The notes under the pieces: model-generated
Database searches by the model: none
Seen by the model: the letters and a program-made list of their open reading frames with translations, nothing else
What the model was told of the DNA's origin: nothing
Shown: one piece after another, positions 4,947 to 11,588 of the stretch
Layout of the letters: each line of letters starts with the position of its first letter
How positions within the stretch are numbered: position 1 is the first letter of the stretch
Translations under genes and position numbers: made by a program
Assembly: GCA_022508865.1 (NCBI GenBank)
Contig: JAFLUK010000013.1
Span: 1-20,116, forward strand
From: Oscillospiraceae bacterium
GTDB lineage: Bacteria > Bacillota > Clostridia > Oscillospirales > Acutalibacteraceae
Direction of reading: 5' to 3'
Length of the DNA stretch: 20,116 bases

Positions 4947-5231
4947 ATGATAAAACAATGCGACAGTCACAAAAAAAACCGCCTTAAAACGCATTATTCA
5001 AGAAAGAATATATCTAACCCCGCATATACTAAGATTTGGTTTTATAAGCCATGGGAGAGTCAACCTAGAGAAATTGAGGATAAAATAGACCTACGATGTT
5101 GCTATAATCTAGATGGAATAAGCTTTCATCAGATGCGTTTTATAAGGGAAAAAGCTATTGATAATGATACGCGGGATATCACTGCGGGATTATATTTTGA
5201 AACTAAAAAGGAAGAAAAATGTATATTTTAA
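4947..5231 (+). CDS. Hypothetical 94-aa protein
   Basis: A basic N-terminus (MIKQCDSHKKNRLKTHYSRKN) leads into a mixed Trp/Tyr/Cys-containing segment. Cysteines at about residues 5, 51 and 52 and near the C-terminus do not form a recognisable zinc pattern. No family is recognised. It starts 18 bp after the replication gene, with GGAG about 10 nt before the ATG, and its last codons overlap the next start by 13 bp. It belongs to the replication/methylase operon. Confidence 0.6.
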   Translation: MIKQCDSHKKNRLKTHYSRKNISNPAYTKIWFYKPWESQPREIEDKIDLRCCYNLDGISFHQMRFIREKAIDNDTRDITAGLYFETKKEEKCIF

Positions 5232-5416
5232 TTTTTTGCATAAATAACGAGCTTCAAGAGTTCACTGTTCCAAATCTTGATGATGCCACGTTGCATAATA
5301 CCGTTACCCTATTTGATGATTGCCCACGAATTTTCTTGCTAAATCATACAAAAACAAAAGGTAGATTGTATTATAGCTTTAGAAAATTTATTGATTTTAA
5401 GGTGGTGCAAAAATGA
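5219..5416 (+). CDS. Hypothetical 65-aa protein
   Basis: A small alpha/beta-looking protein: MYILIFCINNELQEFTVPN forms two likely strands, followed by LDDATLHNTVTLFDDCPR and a basic end. AAGGAAG precedes its ATG. The stop overlaps the methyltransferase start as ATGA, so translation is probably coupled. No family is recognised. Confidence 0.6.
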   Translation: MYILIFCINNELQEFTVPNLDDATLHNTVTLFDDCPRIFLLNHTKTKGRLYYSFRKFIDFKVVQK

Positions 5417-6105
5417 TTGAGATTATTAACGCCGATTGTTTGGAATATATCAAAAACGTAGCTGATAAAACTTTTGATGCGGTTATAACTGACCCACCGT
5501 ATAAGCAAGAAGCACATACCAGAGGATTGTTAGCTAAGAGAAAATGCTTTAAAGAGATGTCTGCATGGACTAATATGGAAAATGACTGGTATAACGAATC
5601 GTTTCTTGATGAGCTTGTTAGAATATGCAAGTTTCCGAATATCGTTTTATTTTGCGGAAAGCGTGATTTAGCTGCGGTGCTGTATTATTGCGAATCCAAA
5701 AACTATTTTTACCACGTTTTACCGGTTATTAAAAAATCTCCAATGCCAATGACAGACAATACTTGGTTAAGCAATGAATACGCCGTTCATTTTACAGATA
5801 GAAAAATTGTTTATTCTAAACGGTATGAGGATAAACTTCCTTATTTTATAGTTGGTGGCAAAAAAGAAACACAGCACCCGAATGAAAAAGACCGTGATAT
5901 GGTTATTCGTATAATCAGAAACATCACGCAAGAGGGAGATAAGGTTTTTGACCCGTTTTTAGGCTCAGGGACAACATCTGTGTGCTGCCAAGCATTAAAT
6001 AGGGATTGTGTGGGTGTTGAGTTGTCAAGTAATTATTGTCAACTGGCTAAAGAGAGATTAGATTTAGAAAACGCTCAATTAGATTTATTTAAAACAAATG
6101 ACTAG
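5413..6105 (+). CDS. DNA (adenine-N6 or cytosine-N4) methyltransferase
   Basis: A 230-aa amino-methyltransferase of the N6_N4_Mtase family. Motif IV DPPY is at residues 27-30, after FDAVIT. The S-adenosylmethionine motif FDPFLGSGTT is at about 179-188, with the following acidic VGVEL strand. The order catalytic motif first, SAM motif last, is the beta-class arrangement, and the region between (about 35-165) would hold target recognition. DPPY is compatible with adenine-N6 or cytosine-N4 methylation; the target site cannot be read. No restriction endonuclease lies beside it, so it is an orphan phage enzyme, likely for self-protection against host restriction or for control of replication or packaging. 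It overlaps the genes on both sides by 4 and 8 bp. Confidence 0.85.
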   Translation: MIEIINADCLEYIKNVADKTFDAVITDPPYKQEAHTRGLLAKRKCFKEMSAWTNMENDWYNESFLDELVRICKFPNIVLFCGKRDLAAVLYYCESKNYFYHVLPVIKKSPMPMTDNTWLSNEYAVHFTDRKIVYSKRYEDKLPYFIVGGKKETQHPNEKDRDMVIRIIRNITQEGDKVFDPFLGSGTTSVCCQALNRDCVGVELSSNYCQLAKERLDLENAQLDLFKTND

Positions 6106-6319
6106 AAAAATTATTGATATGGAAACACTTGAGATTTATAATTCCATGAGTGATGCGGCAAAAAAATTAAATTGTACACCATCTCTTGTTTTTCTAACCA
6201 TAATAAGAGGAAACCGAGCTAAAGGCCGCAAACTTGAATATCTTGATTTTTGGATTGAGTGTATGACGGCTAAAGAAAAAGAGAGATACACTAGGAAAAA
6301 TAACATTTATTTTTTGTGA
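6098..6319 (+). CDS. Stand-alone NUMOD1-like DNA-binding protein
   Basis: A 73-aa protein. Residues about 8-50 (METLEIYNSMSDAAKKLNCTPSLVFLTIIRGNRAKGRKLEYLDFW) follow the NUMOD1 pattern: a short strand, S..dAAk.L, a helix-turn-helix and a G.R..G..f.yl closing part. NUMOD1 modules normally sit at the C-terminus of homing endonucleases (HNH or GIY-YIG) and bind DNA. Here no nuclease domain is present, so it is either a remnant or a free-standing regulator. It starts inside the methyltransferase stop (ATGACTAG), and its own stop directly abuts the stem at 6320. Confidence 0.65.
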   Translation: MTRKIIDMETLEIYNSMSDAAKKLNCTPSLVFLTIIRGNRAKGRKLEYLDFWIECMTAKEKERYTRKNNIYFL

Positions 6320-6378
6320 GGGCGGTAAAGGGTTTATATTCGGGAATACGCCTCTGTTACCACACAAACAGACCGCCC
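6320..6378 (+). terminator. Branched stem structure after the early operon
   Basis: GGGCGGT (6320-6326) pairs with ACCGCCC (6372-6378). Inside, TATTC/GAATA and TCTGTT (6353-6358)/AACAGA can form two arms, giving a three-way junction. Alternative pairs exist: GGTAA (6324-6328) with TTACC (6357-6361), and GAGG with CCTC. The outer stem ends without a good U-run, so it is a weak intrinsic terminator. A structured RNA, or a site for terminase (it lies just before terS), is possible. Confidence 0.4.
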
Positions 6379-6390
6379 ACCTTATACCCC

Positions 6391-6418
6391 TTGATTTATA
6401 AAAAAAATATGTTATCAT
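6391..6418 (+). promoter_or_regulatory. Candidate promoter of the packaging/structural operon
   Basis: TTGATT (6391-6396), a 16-bp A/T-rich spacer and TATCAT (6413-6418) give a reasonable promoter with the same spacing as the early promoters. The start would be near 6425, with AGGAGG at 6427-6432 before the first gene. It would drive the 36-aa gene, terminases and probably the whole late block. Confidence 0.5.
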
Positions 6419-6439
6419 TCCTATTAGGAGGTTAGGGAA

Positions 6440-6550
6440 ATGAAAACACTAAAGAGAATTATAAAACAAATTCTGTCTTTTAGAATTTACTTTTATTACC
6501 GGAATAAATACGGGCAGTTGCAACAAATAAGGTTTAGAAAGCGTAAATAA
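6440..6550 (+). CDS. Small basic 36-aa protein before the terminase genes
   Basis: ATG 6440 follows a consensus AGGAGG. The product (MKTLKRIIKQILSF ... RFRKRK) is highly basic with a short amphipathic aromatic centre. Its stop TAA is immediately followed by the ATG of the small terminase. The strong ribosome site and exact abutment argue that it is expressed. It might bind DNA or RNA or associate with membrane; no family is known to me. Confidence 0.55.
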   Translation: MKTLKRIIKQILSFRIYFYYRNKYGQLQQIRFRKRK

Positions 6551-6955
6551 ATGACTAAACATTGCATACCTTGGAATAAAATTAAGGCTGAATACCTACA
6601 AGGTATTAAACCGAAAGAAATTGCAGAAAAATATGGGCTTACCCCCAAAAAACTACATGATAAAGCTAATGAGGAAAAATGGGTGGAAGAAAGACGGAAA
6701 ATGTCCGAGAATGTCCGAGATTGCGTTCAGGATAAGATAAAAAACCTTACGAATAAAGCCCTACAAACCCTTGAAGATGTACTTAATAACCCCACATCTG
6801 AAACAAGGGATAAAATATCCGCATCTAAGGCCGTACTTGAAATAAGCGGGCTTAAAAGCGTTAAACAAGAAATTACTGGAAATGTTGAAGTCGGTTTTCC
6901 AATTATAAAGATTCTCCCGGTGTGTGCTGATGGAAGTGATAGTAAAAATTCCTGA
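6551..6955 (+). CDS. terS: Terminase small subunit
   Basis: A 134-aa protein. Residues about 8-42 (WNKIKAEYLQGIKPKEIAEKYGLTPKKLHDKANEEKW) form the helix-turn-helix typical of small terminase subunits, of the kind found in Bacillus PBSX-type phages. A helical oligomerisation region (about 55-100, LTNKALQTLEDVLNN ... ASKAVLEISGLKSVKQEITG) and a short C-terminal tail that contacts the large subunit follow. It recognises the packaging site on concatemeric phage DNA and feeds it to TerL. The large subunit gene begins inside its 3' end, with 26 bp of overlap. Confidence 0.85.
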   Translation: MTKHCIPWNKIKAEYLQGIKPKEIAEKYGLTPKKLHDKANEEKWVEERRKMSENVRDCVQDKIKNLTNKALQTLEDVLNNPTSETRDKISASKAVLEISGLKSVKQEITGNVEVGFPIIKILPVCADGSDSKNS

Positions 6956-8189
6956 TAAATGCCTTTTTTTATTAAATGAAAAATACCGGTACAAGGTATT
7001 ATTCGGGGGGCGGGGAAGCTCCAAATCGGCGAGTATAGGCCAGGCTTTGCTTATAAAATCTCTTGAAGATAAAATACGTATATTATGTGCTAGGCAAATA
7101 CAAGTATCAATTAAAGACTCCGTTAAAAAGCTTTTGGAAGAATGGATTGAGCGGTTAGAACTATCAAAGTACTTCACGATAACAAACGAAGCTATACGTT
7201 CAGTAACGGGTTCCGAGTTTATATTTAAAGGGCTACAATCAAATACCACAGAAATTAAGTCTTTGCAAGGTATTAAATATGTCTGGGTGGAAGAGGCGGA
7301 ATCTGTAACGGAAGAAGCTTGGGATATTCTTATACCTACAATTCGAGAGCCCGAATCGGAGATATGGATAAGCTTTAACCCTAATATGAAAACAGACCCC
7401 ACGTATGATAGATTTATAACAAATAAGCCCAATAACTGTATATCTGTTGAAATGAACTATATGGACAATCCTTGGTTTCCTGATGTTTTGCGTGAGGAAA
7501 TGGAGGCTTGTAAGCAATTAAATTATCCTAAATATGAACATATATGGCTAGGCGTTCCAAACGCTGAGGCTGGTAATTTAATTAAAATGGATAAATTCCA
7601 ACGTTACAAGAATCCACCGCAAGCATTCGATTCGGTGTTTATCTGTTGCGATACTGCTTTTAGTGAAAAGAAATCAGCTGACGATTCCGCTTTTATGCTT
7701 ATGGGGGTTAAGGGTAAAGATAAGTATATTTTAGACATATACTGTAAAAAAGTAACGTTTGTTGACTTATGCCGTGATTTAAAAAGCTTTTATCTGTTAG
7801 CTGTGGATAAGTACGCTCAAACAAGTGCTTTTACGGGTGTGTATATTGAAAACAAAGCTAGCGGTATATCTCTTATTCAGCAATTAAGAAGTGAGGGAAT
7901 CCCTGTTTCTGAAATATATCCGACTGTTCACAATGCGGAATTAAAGAAAGATGTTGTAGCTGATAAGTACACTCGTTTCTTGGAAATAGAATCGGAGCTT
8001 GATAGCGGTTTTGTGTGGCTACCGGAATCAGCATCTTGGTTGCCTGAATTTACGGTACAATGCGAGGGATTTAAGGGCGGAAAACAAGATACTAAAGATG
8101 ATGGAGTCGATACCTTAATTTATAGTCTGAAGATAGCAAAAAGAAACGCAGCATCTGATTGGGATGCCTTTAGGCGGGCTTTTAGCTAA
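6930..8189 (+). CDS. terL: Terminase large subunit (PBSX/Terminase_3 type)
   Basis: A 419-aa packaging ATPase and nuclease. The Walker A variant GGRGSSKS is at residues 26-33, the strand before the Walker B acids VWVEE at about 118-122, and the ATP-coupling SFNPN near 149. The C-terminal RNase H-like nuclease starts at CCDTAFSEKKSADDSAF (first metal Asp about 241). It continues with the GVYIENKASG strand (about 305) and the closing DDGVDTLIYSL acids (about 390-394). It translocates DNA into the prohead and cuts the concatemer. I prefer ATG 6930 to the upstream GTG 6924; the ribosome site is weak and translation is probably coupled to terS. Confidence 0.93.
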   Translation: MEVIVKIPDKCLFLLNEKYRYKVLFGGRGSSKSASIGQALLIKSLEDKIRILCARQIQVSIKDSVKKLLEEWIERLELSKYFTITNEAIRSVTGSEFIFKGLQSNTTEIKSLQGIKYVWVEEAESVTEEAWDILIPTIREPESEIWISFNPNMKTDPTYDRFITNKPNNCISVEMNYMDNPWFPDVLREEMEACKQLNYPKYEHIWLGVPNAEAGNLIKMDKFQRYKNPPQAFDSVFICCDTAFSEKKSADDSAFMLMGVKGKDKYILDIYCKKVTFVDLCRDLKSFYLLAVDKYAQTSAFTGVYIENKASGISLIQQLRSEGIPVSEIYPTVHNAELKKDVVADKYTRFLEIESELDSGFVWLPESASWLPEFTVQCEGFKGGKQDTKDDGVDTLIYSLKIAKRNAASDWDAFRRAFS

Positions 8190-8221
8190 TTTAATTTATA
8201 TTTTGGGGCTTTACAAATTAG

Positions 8222-8241
8222 TTTTATGTTCTAACATAAAA
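8222..8241. repeat. Perfect inverted repeat in the terL-holin gap
   Basis: TTTTATGTT-CT-AACATAAAA is a 9-bp inverted repeat with a 2-bp centre, lying 17 bp before the membrane-protein gene. It is too AT-rich for an efficient terminator stem. A protein-binding site or an RNA processing hairpin is possible. Confidence 0.6.
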
Positions 8242-8257
8242 TAAAGAGGTAAGGAAA

Positions 8258-8563
8258 ATGGAAGAATTTTTAAATAAAATCAAAGAATATTTAATCATAT
8301 CTATCGTGATGTCTGTTTCTAGCTTATGCTTAAACCCTAGTAAAAGCTTTATATTATCTTTAAGAAATTCTTTGATTTCTTTTTTTATTCCGATGTTTGT
8401 TGGTATGTTTATTCATTCACGAGTTGAAGACGAATTTATGCGTTATGGTATTGTAGGATTTTCAGGGTTACTTGCTATTTGGTTATATGAATTATGCTTG
8501 TCTTTGTTAGGTTATATTAAAGAGAACCCGGACAAGCTTTTATTTTGGATTAAAAAGGATTAA
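8258..8563 (+). CDS. Three-TM membrane protein, holin-like
   Basis: A 101-aa protein with three hydrophobic segments at about residues 11-28, 38-54 and 63-88, separated by short charged turns, and a Lys/Asp-rich C-terminus (KENPDKLLFWIKKD). Size and topology fit class I holins, the pore formers that time host lysis, and LydA-like phage holin families have a similar layout. The location between terL and portal is unusual for a holin, and no endolysin is visible in the window. The call rests on topology only. AGAGGTAAGG precedes the ATG, and the portal gene follows 3 bp after its stop. Confidence 0.5.
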   Translation: MEEFLNKIKEYLIISIVMSVSSLCLNPSKSFILSLRNSLISFFIPMFVGMFIHSRVEDEFMRYGIVGFSGLLAIWLYELCLSLLGYIKENPDKLLFWIKKD

Positions 8564-8566
8564 AAT

Positions 8567-10486
8567 ATGTGGTTCAAGAAAAAAGAATCTCCAAAAGTTC
8601 AAGAAGTACAAGCTTTTAATGAGGCTGCTTTTTCATCTTTGAAAGAAAATATTACTCCGTCAGAGCCTGTTACATTAGCTAAAATTCGTTTAGAAAATGG
8701 TGCCTCAGATATTGGAGCAAATAGAGGACGGGAGCTATATGAAGCACATAAAACGAAAGTAAGCAATCAATGGATTAACCCATTACAATCTATAAATTCA
8801 GGCTATGGCAATGCTCAACTGTCTATTTATAATTATCAAAATGTAAATTACTTTGAGTGTTATGCTTTAGCTCAAGACCCAATGATGAACAAGATTTTTA
8901 ATGTCTTATCCGAGACTCCTTTTGCTAACGGTGGGGAAGTTGTATCTGAATTATCTGAAGAGGAATTAAAAACCTTAGATGTGGCAAACAAAAAATACAA
9001 TGTACATAAATTGTTAGTTGATGCTGTAAGAAGCAATTATGTAACTGGTGGTTGCCTTGTCTTTATGGATTTTGGAGAAGATGAAAAACTTGAAGAGCCA
9101 TTAGACCTTAAAAATAAGGATATGAAGACTTTTAAGGGCTTTAGGCATATTGACCCGATAAACGTTGTTGCTATTGATGTTAATAGCTCAGAGCCAGCCA
9201 AATCGGATTATATGAAACCGAATAAATGGTATGTTGTAGGTTTGGGTTCTGTACATCATAGCCGTTTCTTGAAATTTGAGGAAAATGTACCTGAACTTAT
9301 GATGCGACCAATGACAATGTATTTTGGTATGCCATTAACGCTTTTGATTAAACAAGATGTCGCAAACTCCAATTTAGCAAGTCAAGGTTTGGCCAACCTC
9401 TTAAACCGATTCCGTTATTTATACCTGAAGACTGAAGACCAAAACTTTACAGGAGCGGGGGCAATGAATTTCCGTAAGCGGTTAGAAACAATGTCATTGG
9501 TTCAAGATAATTTCGGCATATACCCGCTTAAATCAACTGAAGATATGACACAATTAACAACATCCCTTGCTGGTATGGCTGAAAACTGCGAGTTCTTTTT
9601 CCAGATTTTGGCTGCTAAAACAGATATTACAATGTCAATCTTGCTAGGTAAAGGGGCACAAGGTTTATCCGGTACTTTAGAGGGAGAGCGTAAGAACTTC
9701 TATGACCGAATCCGCACTATTCAGGAATCGGTTAAAAAGAATATCCTAACCATTGAGGGTATTATATACGGTGCAGAAACAGACGGTGTATATAAAGAAT
9801 TTGCTGACTATGTATTTAATCCGCTTGAACAAGAAACAGAACGGGAAAAATCCGAAAATCTGCGTTCTTATGTGGAAGTTACAAAATCCCTTGTTGAGCT
9901 GGGTGTATCCGCTGATAAGGCTCTTGAATGGCTTAAAGGGTTTAAGGACTTTAAGCTTGATAAGGTTGAAGTTGATTTAGAAACGCCAGGTTTATTTGAT
10001 TATGACGAGGGAGGAGAGGAAACCGACCCTTTTACAGAAACTGAAAATTCAGAATTCCAAGAATCTGAACATCCAAGAGATAAAAAAGGACAATTTTCAA
10101 AAACTGTAAGCATAGATTTTACCAAAGACAATATTTTACCGAATCTTAATCAAGAACAATTAGATGTTTTGGGTGTCGAAAACAAACCTGTTTTATTGAA
10201 AAAGAGCGTTATCGATAGAACACAATCACAACATCCGGAAGTTTCCCCAGAAGATTATAAAGAGATTATAGAAACAGCATTATATAATCCTGACTTGGTT
10301 GTTCCTGGTAATGAGAAAAAGCCATATTATAATTTTATTGCAAGGGTGGGAGAAGATAAAAACTCGGTTGTTCTTTTGGAGGTTTCTAATGAAAAAGAAA
10401 ATTTTGAGATTGTTCATATACATTGGGCACGTGATAAATCTCGTAAAAGTTTAGAAAGAAAAGGAGCTAGAATTGAAAAAAGATAG
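8567..10486 (+). CDS. Portal protein (DUF1073) fused to a PBECR-type nuclease-like domain
   Basis: A 639-aa two-part protein. Residues 1 to about 490 match the DUF1073 phage portal family, including NYQNVNYFECYALAQDPMMNKIF near 80-100, the FRHIDPI segment near 200, and the SILLGKGAQGLSGTLEGERKNFYDRI segment near 355-385. The portal is the dodecameric channel through which DNA enters the head. An acidic linker leads to EHPRDKKGQF (501-510), the H.RD..G.F hinge often seen before phage nuclease modules. Residues about 540-625 then read as a PBECR domain (Phage-Barnase-EndoU-ColicinE5/D-RelE-like): PVLLKKSVIDRTQSQHPEV, YKEIIETALYNPDLV and YYNFIAR with a closing IVHIHWAR strand. Candidate catalytic residues are H556, H617, H619 and R622. 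The fusion could deliver an RNase-like activity with the DNA or serve a maturation role. Confidence 0.85.
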   Translation: MWFKKKESPKVQEVQAFNEAAFSSLKENITPSEPVTLAKIRLENGASDIGANRGRELYEAHKTKVSNQWINPLQSINSGYGNAQLSIYNYQNVNYFECYALAQDPMMNKIFNVLSETPFANGGEVVSELSEEELKTLDVANKKYNVHKLLVDAVRSNYVTGGCLVFMDFGEDEKLEEPLDLKNKDMKTFKGFRHIDPINVVAIDVNSSEPAKSDYMKPNKWYVVGLGSVHHSRFLKFEENVPELMMRPMTMYFGMPLTLLIKQDVANSNLASQGLANLLNRFRYLYLKTEDQNFTGAGAMNFRKRLETMSLVQDNFGIYPLKSTEDMTQLTTSLAGMAENCEFFFQILAAKTDITMSILLGKGAQGLSGTLEGERKNFYDRIRTIQESVKKNILTIEGIIYGAETDGVYKEFADYVFNPLEQETEREKSENLRSYVEVTKSLVELGVSADKALEWLKGFKDFKLDKVEVDLETPGLFDYDEGGEETDPFTETENSEFQESEHPRDKKGQFSKTVSIDFTKDNILPNLNQEQLDVLGVENKPVLLKKSVIDRTQSQHPEVSPEDYKEIIETALYNPDLVVPGNEKKPYYNFIARVGEDKNSVVLLEVSNEKENFEIVHIHWARDKSRKSLERKGARIEKR

Positions 10487-10589
10487 ATTGGGAGGACGAC
10501 CAACCCCATCTAAGGGAATCCCTCCATCGTATAGTTTTATAACTAAACGGCAGGCGAGGTCGAATTTTCTGCAGTTCAATCTATCTTTT
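10478..10589 (+). ncRNA. Compact structured element between portal-nuclease and MuF genes
   Basis: The two ends are perfectly complementary over 13 bp (10478-10490 with 10577-10589). Enclosed are GGAGG (10491-10495)/CCTCC (10521-10525) with a nested CCC/GGG, TAGTT (10532-10536)/AACTA (10541-10545) with a TTAT loop, and GCAG (10550-10553)/CTGC (10569-10572). CGACC (10497-10501), in the first arm, is complementary to GGTCG (10558-10562) in the loop of the third, allowing a kissing pseudoknot. The interior is clearly richer in G and C than its surroundings. The TAG of the portal gene lies inside the left strand. It may be a structured RNA (packaging RNA, cis regulator, nuclease partner) or a small palindromic mobile element. 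Confidence 0.55.
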
Positions 10590-10633
10590 GTAACTTTAGT
10601 ATAACAATTTTTTTAGGAAAAGTCAAGAGAAAA

Positions 10634-11542
10634 ATGGAATTTTCTAAAGAAAAGGAAAAATGGCTAGAATCTCGTAAAACCTCACTAAAGGGGTATTACG
10701 TTGGCGATACCATAGCAAAGGCAAAACACGCCGATGTTTATTATCGTGAGGCTTTAGATAAAGAGCTTGACCGTTTTATATCTTCTTTACAAAAAGAGCT
10801 TAAATCTGTTTATTCTGTTATTAAGGTTGAAAATGCAGCGACAAAACGCAAGCCATCCATAGCTAGCGTTAGAATTGTCTTAAATGCTTATAAGAATGCA
10901 AAGCTTAAAATACTGCTTAAAAACTCTCGTAAAATTATTGAGAAATGGCTTAAATTGGCAACAAATGCAACCGATAAATCCATTAAGAAAATCCTCTTTA
11001 ATATGGCGGGTAAAGAACTTGCTATTGAGTATGATTCCGCTTACGATGAAGCTTTAAAGCTTATGATACAAAGGAACGTCCAGCTTATTACAAATACCGC
11101 TACTCAAACCCTGACAAACATTGAAAATATTGTTTATAATGGTATGACAACTGGTAGAGGGTGGAAAGACCTAGAGGGTGAAATGTACAAACAGACCCAT
11201 ATAAGCCGTGATAGAATTAAGCTTATAGCCCAAGACCAAACAAACAAAACGAATCAAGCACTTAATCAATTAGGACAACAGGCTGCAGGTATTAAGTATT
11301 TTGAATGGTGGGGTGCTGCCGATGAGCGTGAGCGTGAGTTGCATTGGGTGCTTAATGGTAAAATATTTAAGTGGGGGGATTCGCCTGAAAGATTGCCAAT
11401 AATTGATACGTATGGAACGAGAGGCTATCCGGGTGATGCTGTTCGGTGCAGATGTTCGAGTCGCCCTGTTTGGATTATGTCCGGCTATAAAGCGGTATGG
11501 CAAGGCGACAATAAAGGGTATAAAATTATTAAGTCTAGGTAG
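10634..11542 (+). CDS. MuF-like minor head protein (Phage_Mu_F / SPP1 gp7 family)
   Basis: A 302-aa head morphogenesis protein. The N-terminal two thirds is helical and basic. The C-terminal third carries the family signature: AADERERELHWVLNGKIF at about 228-245, a typical R..H..L.G..f motif, then GYPGDAVRCRCSSRPVW at about 264-280, the conserved P....CRC closing motif. MuF-type proteins attach to the portal inside the head and may be ejected with the DNA; many carry C-terminal toxins. Here the MuF domain stands alone, and the nuclease-like module is on the portal instead. It begins 45 bp after the structured element at 10478-10589. Confidence 0.85.
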   Translation: MEFSKEKEKWLESRKTSLKGYYVGDTIAKAKHADVYYREALDKELDRFISSLQKELKSVYSVIKVENAATKRKPSIASVRIVLNAYKNAKLKILLKNSRKIIEKWLKLATNATDKSIKKILFNMAGKELAIEYDSAYDEALKLMIQRNVQLITNTATQTLTNIENIVYNGMTTGRGWKDLEGEMYKQTHISRDRIKLIAQDQTNKTNQALNQLGQQAAGIKYFEWWGAADERERELHWVLNGKIFKWGDSPERLPIIDTYGTRGYPGDAVRCRCSSRPVWIMSGYKAVWQGDNKGYKIIKSR

Positions 11543-11570
11543 TTGACAACTATTTACAAGACTTTATTTT
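11543..11570 (+). promoter_or_regulatory. Candidate internal late promoter
   Basis: TTGACA (11543-11548) with a 16-bp spacer and TATTTT (11565-11570) precedes the DUF2213 gene, in a 46-bp gap of an otherwise tight operon. It could raise expression of scaffold, decoration and capsid genes. The -10 is weak. Confidence 0.4.
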
Positions 11571-11588
11571 TAAAGGTAGGGAGAAAAT

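Noticed and set aside
6761..7517. Minus-strand open frames opposite terS and terL
   Set aside because: Both terminase genes are certain from motifs; the antisense frames have Ser/Ile/Phe-rich shadow composition.
8567..10486. Anti-CBASS (Acb1) phosphoesterase in the portal gene
   Set aside because: The DUF1073 family name is linked to Acb1 in some databases, but the C-terminal extension here shows no paired HxT/S motifs of 2H phosphoesterases. It reads as portal plus PBECR.
10550..10577. tRNA-like T-arm (GGTCGAA) in the structured element
   Set aside because: The stem lengths, missing anticodon arm and missing acceptor/CCA layout do not fit a tRNA or tmRNA; the resemblance is confined to a few bases.
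10478..10589. Simple Rho-independent terminator
   Set aside because: A terminator does not need an 86-nt structured interior with complementary loops, and the right arm itself has only four T. I keep it as a structured element.
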